From: an uncultured Bacteroidales bacterium
GTDB lineage: Bacteria > Bacteroidota > Bacteroidia > Bacteroidales > F082
Length of the DNA: 64,000 nt
Assembly (NCBI GenBank): GCA_905233685.1
Contig: CAJOEZ010000003.1
Span: 124,001 to 188,000 of the forward strand
Direction of reading: 5' to 3'
The notes below the pieces were generated by a model that was given only the letters and a program-made list of their open reading frames with translations, was not told the origin of the DNA and searched no databases. This document shows, piece by piece, positions 55,100-61,374 of the stretch. The number at the start of each line of letters is the position of its first letter. The first letter of the stretch is position 1. A program made the translations under genes and the position numbers.

Positions 55100-56980
55100 A
55101 TGAAGAGACTAATCACCATCCTCATCGCCCTGTGCGCAACATCAGCGCAAGCGCAACTCATCGTCACCTCGGCTGACTCCATTCAGCAATGCACCCCCGA
55201 ATGGTTAGTGCGTAACGTGCTGCTCGAAAGCGGCGTGACGGTTTCCAACGTCCGCTTCAACGGATCGCCGGACATCATCGACTGCAACAGCATCGGCTAC
55301 TTTGATACAGGCAACAGCCCGACCAACTTGGGCATCGAGGCGGGACTTATCCTTGCCACGGGTGGCGTTTCGGTGGCGGTCGGGCCGAATGATCGCGATG
55401 ACAAAATCGTGCGAACCAGCTGCGGAGAATACATCGACGAAACCCTCGAAGCCATTTCTTATGCTCCAGATTCGGTCTTCGACATGGCCGTGCTTGAGTT
55501 CGACTTCGTGCCTTGGGACAAAGAGGTTTCGTTCAACTATGTGTTTGCCTCGGAGGAATATTTGGAGTGGGTTGGCTCGTATTACAACGATGTTTTTGGC
55601 TTTTTCGTCACGGGCATCAACCCTGAAGGCGGCTACTACGAAAACCAGAACATGGCCCTAATCCCAGGCACTGACGAAACAGTGAGCATCAACAGCGTCT
55701 ATACCCAGCACAATTCGGAATATTTCGTGAACAATGCAGGCGGACAAACCATTCAGTTTGACGGTTTTACGACGGTATTGACAGTGAGTTTCAGGGTGGA
55801 ACCCTTCACGGAGTACCATATCAAAATGGGCATTTGCGACGTGGGCGACCCCGACTGGGATTCGGGCGTTTTCCTTGAGGCACACAGTTTCATGTCGAAT
55901 TTCACCTACGACATGACCATCGACAAGACACCCTATCAAGAAATCCCTGAAAACCAATATTTTTGCACCAACCATAGCATCGATTTCAGTACCGTTACCG
56001 AGTGGAATTACGACGATGTAGTTTGGTATTTTGGAGACGGCACTTCGGCTCATGGTGCCAATGCCTTGCACACCTACGCCGAAGATGGCGTTTACGAGGT
56101 CGTGAATGTGTTGCGCAATCCCCATCGCGCCCAAGATTCGCTCTTCCTGACCACCACCATCGAAACAAGGTCGTTTTCCTCATCGGAGGAGGCTGCCACT
56201 TGCCAAAGCGAGCCTTACCTTTGGCATGGGCAGATTTTGGAGCAAACGGGTGTTTACACAGACACCCTGCCGTCCATTTCTGGCTGCGACAGCATTGTTA
56301 CATTGCATCTTATTGTCTATGAGGATTATACAACAGAAATCGATGAAACACACTGCGAAAAGTTTGATTGGAACGGCCAAACCTACATGGAGTCAGGAGT
56401 TTACGAATACCTCGGACAAAGCATCCACGGCTGCGACAGCACGGCCATTTTGAACCTTACCATCAAACACAATTACGTTTCAGCCTTGCAAGGTCCTGAA
56501 TGGGTGGTTGCGGAAGGCATCTATAGCTATGCCGTCCCCGATTCCCTGACCATCGCGCCCGGCACCTTGACTTGGACGTGCAGCCGCCCCGAATGGCAAA
56601 TCACGCCTTCCAACGACGGCTATCATTGTGACCTTGAGGCAACTACCCTTGGGCAAGGCATCCTCACCGCCCGAACAGGCATGGAATGTGACTCGCTTTT
56701 CAGCATTACAGTCAATGCGTCAGGGTTTGATGTGGAAGAAAACAAAACGACCGAGATACAACTTTTCCCCAATCCCGCCTATTCACAGGTGAGTATTGTA
56801 GGCACACAAATCAACCACATCCGAGTGATAAACAGCCTTGGACAAGTGGTTTTGGAGCATGTTTGCGAATCGGAAAACCTCGTTATTTTAGAAATCGGTT
56901 CGTTGCCTAATGGCGTTTATTCGGTGGAAATCGCCACGGCGAGCGGGAGGACGGTCAAACGGTTATTGTTGTTGCAATAG
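55100..56980 (+). CDS. T9SS-exported choice-of-anchor L surface protein
   Basis: 626 residues with a signal peptide (~1-18, AQA-Q). Residues ~35-270 carry the choice-of-anchor L pattern (GIEAGLILATGGV, LEFDFVP, FNYVFASEEYLEWVG, NDVFGFFVTGINPEGG). A PKD-like segment (~295-345; WYFGDGTSAHG...YAEDGVYEVVNV) and two CDS-x-V/cysteine-containing repeats (SGCDSIVTLHLIVYE and HGCDSTAILNLTI) follow. A type A T9SS domain ends the protein (LFPNPAYSQVSIVGTQ...PNGVYSVEIATA). It is probably a surface or matrix protein co-expressed with the IgGFc-like gene. The start has no separate promoter. Confidence 0.8.
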   Translation: MKRLITILIALCATSAQAQLIVTSADSIQQCTPEWLVRNVLLESGVTVSNVRFNGSPDIIDCNSIGYFDTGNSPTNLGIEAGLILATGGVSVAVGPNDRDDKIVRTSCGEYIDETLEAISYAPDSVFDMAVLEFDFVPWDKEVSFNYVFASEEYLEWVGSYYNDVFGFFVTGINPEGGYYENQNMALIPGTDETVSINSVYTQHNSEYFVNNAGGQTIQFDGFTTVLTVSFRVEPFTEYHIKMGICDVGDPDWDSGVFLEAHSFMSNFTYDMTIDKTPYQEIPENQYFCTNHSIDFSTVTEWNYDDVVWYFGDGTSAHGANALHTYAEDGVYEVVNVLRNPHRAQDSLFLTTTIETRSFSSSEEAATCQSEPYLWHGQILEQTGVYTDTLPSISGCDSIVTLHLIVYEDYTTEIDETHCEKFDWNGQTYMESGVYEYLGQSIHGCDSTAILNLTIKHNYVSALQGPEWVVAEGIYSYAVPDSLTIAPGTLTWTCSRPEWQITPSNDGYHCDLEATTLGQGILTARTGMECDSLFSITVNASGFDVEENKTTEIQLFPNPAYSQVSIVGTQINHIRVINSLGQVVLEHVCESENLVILEIGSLPNGVYSVEIATASGRTVKRLLLLQ

Positions 56981-57006
56981 GAGTGTTGATTTTTCTAACT
57001 CCTACC

Positions 57007-57753
57007 TCACTTCGCCTTCCCTTGATTGGCGACGGCAGCCATCAGCGCGGCCACCTTTTCGGGGTCGCCGAGGAAGAAGTCTTTCTGAAGCTTCATGTTG
57101 TCATCGAACTCGAAGACGTAGGGGATGCCCGTCGGGATGTTGAAAGCGATGATTTCGTCGTTGCTCATGCCTTTCAGCACCTTCACCACGCCGCGCAGGC
57201 TGTTGCCGTGGGCGACGACAAGCACTTGGTCGTGAGTTTCAAAAGCCTTCATGATGTTGTTCTCGTAATAAGGCATCACACGCTCGATGGTGTCGCAGAG
57301 GGCTTCGGTGAGCGGGATTTGCTCGTCGGTGAGTTCGGCGTAGCGCGGGTCCATGCGCGGACTCTTGGGGTCGTTCATGTCTAACGCGGGCGGACGCACG
57401 TCGAAGGCGCGACGCCACAGACGCACTTGTTCATCGCCGTATTTCTCGGCGGTCATCTTTTTGTCCAAGCCTTGCAGCTGGCCATACGACTTCTCGTTGA
57501 GGCGCCATGACTTGTATACTGGCAGCCAGTCCATGTCCATGGCTTCCAAAGCCAAGTTCAAGGTCTTGATAGCGCGTTTGAGGTAAGAGGTGAAGCAGAT
57601 TTCAGGCTTGTAGCCGTTTTCTTTGAGTACTTTACCGGCCTCGATGGCTTCTTGCACGCCTTTTTCCGAAAGGTCAACGTTGGTCCACCCCGTGAAGAGG
57701 TTCAGTTTGTTCCATTCACTTTCTCCGTGACGGATGAGGATTAGTTTTTTCAT
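57007..57753 (-). CDS. gpmA: 2,3-bisphosphoglycerate-dependent phosphoglycerate mutase
   Basis: 248 residues, normal length. The catalytic RHGESEWN motif (His9 region), FTGWTNVDLSEKG, LNEKSYGQLQG and VVAHGNSLRG (second histidine) are all present. It interconverts 3- and 2-phosphoglycerate in glycolysis and gluconeogenesis. It lies 11 bases downstream of the OstA-like gene and is likely co-transcribed with it. Confidence 0.95.
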   Translation of the reverse strand: MKKLILIRHGESEWNKLNLFTGWTNVDLSEKGVQEAIEAGKVLKENGYKPEICFTSYLKRAIKTLNLALEAMDMDWLPVYKSWRLNEKSYGQLQGLDKKMTAEKYGDEQVRLWRRAFDVRPPALDMNDPKSPRMDPRYAELTDEQIPLTEALCDTIERVMPYYENNIMKAFETHDQVLVVAHGNSLRGVVKVLKGMSNDEIIAFNIPTGIPYVFEFDDNMKLQKDFFLGDPEKVAALMAAVANQGKAK

Positions 57754-57764
57754 TTTGTATAGTT

Positions 57765-59411
57765 TTAGTTACTGTTGATGTCTTTTCTCTCCCGATGCCT
57801 TTTCGGTTGATCCGCTTGGGCTTCTGGCTCGGAGGAGGTTTCCGTTTGCGTTTCAGAGGAAACAGCTTGTGGCATAACGGCCTCGGCTTTTCTGAAGATG
57901 TCGTTCTTGTCCTTGGGGCGGGCCTCGTCGTGCCATTTGAAACCGGCCAGTTTGCGGGCGTCGTCCTTTAGGTCGGATTCGGGGTACAGGGTCTCGTTGA
58001 TGTCCTGATAGCCCTTGATGACAGAGATGCTGCCGCCGTCCATCTCGATGACCATGGTGGCCGATTTTGAAATGTCGATGCCGATGAGCGAACCGTCGTC
58101 GTCGCGAATCCAATATAGGGTTTCGGCAGCACCGCCATCAACGTTGACGCGCTGGATGCTGCCGTTGCGGAAGCGCGAGATGATGTCCTGCCCCTTGATT
58201 TGGTTGAAACCCTCGATAGAATCTTGCGAGATGATAAAAGCGTTGCCTTTTTGCAGCACCCAGTCGATGCTCTCGCCATTGGTCTTGATGTCGATGTCGG
58301 TACCGGAGAGCTGGCTGTCTTCCGTCCATAAAATCGGCGTGACCCGCATACGGATGGTGGAGTCGGCCATGAGGTAAGTCAGCGTGTCGCATTTGCCCTG
58401 TATGTCTGATTTATAAAACCTTACGTTGCGCCGTGCGATGAGTTTTTTCAGCTCTTCCTTTTCCTTGTCAAAATGGAAAAACAGGGTGTCGCCGTGGATG
58501 TATAGCGAGTCGGAGTCGTAATAGATGGCGTAGGCGCTGTCGGTGGCAAGGGAAAAATTGCGGTGTTCCCAAAGCTCCATGTAATCGCCGCGCATGATGA
58601 TTTTATACGAAGTGTCAATCATGTCGACCTGGTTGAAGGCCTTGGCTAAGCCGATGTTGCGGTCGTATTGGATGGAATCGGAGCGCATGAATTGGGTTTC
58701 GTTGTGCATGAAAGGCCGCTTGTCCAAGAAGACAAAGTCTTCATCTACAAGGTAATAGCCGTGCCTGCCGTCCAAGATGTTCTCCTTGTTGATGATGGTG
58801 GTCGGGCCTTCGAACCACATTTTCTCGATGGCCGTATTATAATATAAGGTGTCGGTGTACATCTGGTATTTCGGGCTGAGCACTTCCACGTTCTCGAAGA
58901 AGGAAAACTCCTTGATGTCGTCACGGTAGAAGCCGATGCAGCTGATGAGGGTCTTGTCGCCGCGCACGGTGGTTGCGCTGTCGGGATAGGCGGCGAGGTG
59001 CAGGTTGCGGCTGTAGGTGAGGTATTCGGTGAAGAGGGTAGTGGAGTCGTCCATAAGCCTCACGTTGTAATAGAATTCCGCAAAGCGGGTGTCGCCGTTG
59101 TAATGTAGCAAGTCGCTGAATATCTCGACGCTGTCGTTCACGATGATGTGGACGTTTTGAAAGGCGTTGAAGCTGTTGGTTTTTTCGAAAAAGTAGGCCG
59201 AGTCGCAGAAGAAATAGGCTGAGTCATGGCGTATTTTGACATGACCGAGGAGCCGCTGCATATCGCCCAAACTCTTCGAATAGGTCATCTTGTCGTAGTT
59301 CTCGATGTGGACCTTGGTTTTCTTGCGCTGTATAGTGTCGTTCTGCTGAGCCGCAAGAGTTTGCGTCAACAGAAGGAGTAGTGATGCTATGAGAAACCGT
59401 CTGAGGATCAT
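57765..59411 (-). CDS. OstA-like periplasmic protein
   Basis: 548 residues with a signal peptide (~1-21). It is rich in short beta-strand repeats of the OstA/LptA type: GHVKIRHDSAYFFCDSAYFFEKTNSFNAFQNVHI, LHYNGDTRFAEFYYNVRLMDDSTTLFTEYLTY. OstA/LptA domains form a beta-jellyroll that carries LPS across the periplasm. Bacteroidota often have a long OstA-like protein of this size next to other envelope genes. The C-terminal ~60 residues are hydrophilic and low in complexity. The exact role in LPS transport is inferred. Confidence 0.78.
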   Translation of the reverse strand: MILRRFLIASLLLLLTQTLAAQQNDTIQRKKTKVHIENYDKMTYSKSLGDMQRLLGHVKIRHDSAYFFCDSAYFFEKTNSFNAFQNVHIIVNDSVEIFSDLLHYNGDTRFAEFYYNVRLMDDSTTLFTEYLTYSRNLHLAAYPDSATTVRGDKTLISCIGFYRDDIKEFSFFENVEVLSPKYQMYTDTLYYNTAIEKMWFEGPTTIINKENILDGRHGYYLVDEDFVFLDKRPFMHNETQFMRSDSIQYDRNIGLAKAFNQVDMIDTSYKIIMRGDYMELWEHRNFSLATDSAYAIYYDSDSLYIHGDTLFFHFDKEKEELKKLIARRNVRFYKSDIQGKCDTLTYLMADSTIRMRVTPILWTEDSQLSGTDIDIKTNGESIDWVLQKGNAFIISQDSIEGFNQIKGQDIISRFRNGSIQRVNVDGGAAETLYWIRDDDGSLIGIDISKSATMVIEMDGGSISVIKGYQDINETLYPESDLKDDARKLAGFKWHDEARPKDKNDIFRKAEAVMPQAVSSETQTETSSEPEAQADQPKRHRERKDINSN

Positions 59412-59456
59412 CTTCGAAATAACGCGCTGTTGGAGCTTTCATTGTGAATTGAGACA

Positions 59457-59525
59457 CAAAAGTAGGGAATTCTTGGTTACAAAAGCCTTTGTTTTCGCTT
59501 TTCAACGGCAAATTCTCTACCTTTG
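59457..59525. promoter_or_regulatory. Divergent promoters between ostA-like and CDF genes
   Basis: TACTTTTG at 59457-59464 (minus) serves the OstA-like gene and TACCTTTG at 59518-59525 (plus) serves the cation transporter gene. Confidence 0.6.
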
Positions 59526-59544
59526 CAGCCCAAATTTGACTCCT

Positions 59545-60447
59545 ATGGAAAAGACAATGAACCGCGAAAAAGAAATCTACAAGGTGACCCTTGTCGGCAG
59601 CGCGGTGAACGTTATTTTGTTGCTGTTCAAGTTTGTGGCAGGCATTGTGGGGCATAGTTCGGCGATGATAGCTGACGCCGCGCACTCACTCTCCGACTTT
59701 GTGACGGACATCATCGTTTTGGTGTTCGTCAAAATCAGCCACAAGCCGCAGGACAAGTCGCACGACTACGGCCATGGGAAATATGAGACCTTGGCCCTGA
59801 CCATGATTGGTATCGCTTTGATGGCGGTCGCCATTGGCATTATTGTCAAAGGCGCGGTGAAGATTGCGGCTTGGGCCAACGGCGCTGCGCTTGAAGCTCC
59901 AGGGATGCTGGCTTTTTGGGCCGCCATCGTGTCGATTGTGCTGAAAGAGGCCGTTTATCGTTATTCCATCATCAAGGCGCGGAAACTGAACTCAAAGGCC
60001 GTAGAAGCCAACGCTTGGCACCATCGCAGCGACGCGCTGTCGTCCATTGGCACGGCGGTGGGTATTGGTGGCGCCATATTCCTTGGCGAGCGTTGGACCA
60101 TCCTTGACCCGATTGCCTCTGTGGTAGTGGGTGCCTTTATCGTCAAGGTGGCTTTCGACTTACTCAAAAACGGCATCGGCGACCTGATGGAGCAATCCCT
60201 CCCCGACCAAGTAGAGGACGAAATCTTGGATTTGGTGGCGAAACTGCCAGGCGTCACAAAGCCCCACGACCTGCGTACAAGGCGTATTGGCAACCACTAC
60301 GCCATCGAGTTACACATCCTTATGGACGGCAACATCAGTCTCAAGGAAGCCCATGACAAGGCCACCGAAGTGGAAAACTTGCTTCGCCAACATTATGGCG
60401 AAGAGACCCATGTGGCCGTGCATGTAGAGCCGAAAGAGGAATTATAG
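59545..60447 (+). CDS. Cation diffusion facilitator family transporter
   Basis: 300 residues from the ATG at 59545; the frame continues upstream across the promoter and was not used. Six membrane helices occupy ~12-205, with metal-binding motifs IADAAHSLSDFVTD (helix 2), HDYGHGKYE and WHHRSDALSSIG (helix 5). A cytoplasmic C-terminal domain (~215-300) holds conserved histidines (NHYAIELHI, HVAVHVEP). It exports divalent metal such as Zn2+, Fe2+ or Mn2+ by proton antiport; the metal cannot be fixed from sequence. An alternative start is at 59557. Confidence 0.9.
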   Translation: MEKTMNREKEIYKVTLVGSAVNVILLLFKFVAGIVGHSSAMIADAAHSLSDFVTDIIVLVFVKISHKPQDKSHDYGHGKYETLALTMIGIALMAVAIGIIVKGAVKIAAWANGAALEAPGMLAFWAAIVSIVLKEAVYRYSIIKARKLNSKAVEANAWHHRSDALSSIGTAVGIGGAIFLGERWTILDPIASVVVGAFIVKVAFDLLKNGIGDLMEQSLPDQVEDEILDLVAKLPGVTKPHDLRTRRIGNHYAIELHILMDGNISLKEAHDKATEVENLLRQHYGEETHVAVHVEPKEEL

Positions 60448-60466
60448 CGACCGCTGCGAAAAGGAG

Positions 60467-61306
60467 TCATCCTTCACGCTCCGCACAAAACACCGCCAGA
60501 AATTTCAAAGCCTCAAGGGTTTCCGAAGGTGGAAAGACTTCCAAGGTTTTCAGAACCTTATCAAAATAGACAGGCAGTAGGTTTTTGGCAGTTTCCATGT
60601 TTTCGTTGTCGAGGATGTCGTCGCGCAACTGGAAAAGAATGCCGAAATTCAGCCCGAAATCCGCGATTTGCCGGATTTGTTCCTCGGTTGCATTCACCGA
60701 AAGTGCTCCCGCCACGCAACATGAGCGCATCAGCAGGGCGGTTTTGCGGGTGATGATTTCGAGATAGTTGAGGTCCCTGAGCTCGTCGAAGGGCCGGGAC
60801 AACAATATTGAATCATCTATAGGTCGGCCCTTCGACAGGCTCAGGGACCTTGCATCCTGCATCAATTCCCCTTCACTCATGGCGGCGGTGGTGCTTAGCA
60901 TTTCCTGAAGGATGGCAAGGTCGTCAGGGTGGGAGAGAAGTAGCATGGCTTTGGCCAAGAGGTAATCTCCAGCTAGCACCGCCGAAAGATTGCCAAACTG
61001 TGCTTTCACTGAGGATTTGCCACGTCTTTGGTCCGCATTATCCACCACATCGTCATGAACTAAAGTGGCGGTATGCAGCATCTCCACAAAGGTGGCCGCC
61101 CGCAGCGTTTGCCCGTTGACTTCACCGAACATTTTCGCGCCAAGTAGCACCAAAATTGGGCGTAGGCGTTTGCCCCGCGTGTCCAAAACATAGCACATGA
61201 TGCTGTCCATAGGCTCAGTTTCGGCACGCAAAGTCTGCCCGAAAAAGGCTTCAAACTGCTGCACTTCGGCGGCGATGGGCGATATGATTTGGTTTATGGA
61301 TTTCAC
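60467..61306 (-). CDS. Polyprenyl diphosphate synthase, shortened and with repeat insertion
   Basis: 279 residues from a GTG at 61306, which aligns with the N-termini of this family (SINQIISPIAAEVQQFEAFF). Another GTG in frame at 61333 is less likely because a -7 box lies between them. The first aspartate-rich motif is LVHDDVVDNADQRRG and the second is FQLRDDILD, so both magnesium sites are intact. It should build long-chain isoprenoids for menaquinone or bactoprenol. Residues ~152-178 are encoded by an 80-bp palindromic insertion. After the second motif, ~40-45 residues usual for the family are missing, so activity is uncertain. Confidence 0.85.
   Translation of the reverse strand: MKSINQIISPIAAEVQQFEAFFGQTLRAETEPMDSIMCYVLDTRGKRLRPILVLLGAKMFGEVNGQTLRAATFVEMLHTATLVHDDVVDNADQRRGKSSVKAQFGNLSAVLAGDYLLAKAMLLLSHPDDLAILQEMLSTTAAMSEGELMQDARSLSLSKGRPIDDSILLSRPFDELRDLNYLEIITRKTALLMRSCCVAGALSVNATEEQIRQIADFGLNFGILFQLRDDILDNENMETAKNLLPVYFDKVLKTLEVFPPSETLEALKFLAVFCAEREG
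60771..60850. repeat. 80-bp palindromic repeat inside the polyprenyl synthase gene
   Basis: Two 25-bp arms (60771-60795 and 60826-60850) are inverted copies with two mismatches around a 30-base loop; each arm contains CCCTGAGC and TCGAAGGGCC segments. It is translated as LSLSKGRP...RPFDELRD in frame. The arms share the GAGCCTGTCGAA core of the repeats at 28862 and 29553. Confidence 0.8.
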
Positions 61307-61311
61307 GGGTG

Positions 61312-61350
61312 CAAAATTAGTATTAATTTGCACGATATTTGCTATTTTTG
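61312..61350. promoter_or_regulatory. Divergent promoters: polyprenyl synthase and alpha-2-macroglobulin genes
   Basis: TAATTTTG at 61312-61319 (minus) ends only 5 bases before the GTG chosen for the polyprenyl synthase, so that mRNA may be nearly leaderless. TATTTTTG at 61343-61350 (plus) lies 24 bases upstream of the alpha-2-macroglobulin ATG. Confidence 0.55.
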
Positions 61351-61374
61351 CGTTTTATACAAAACTCTCGAATC

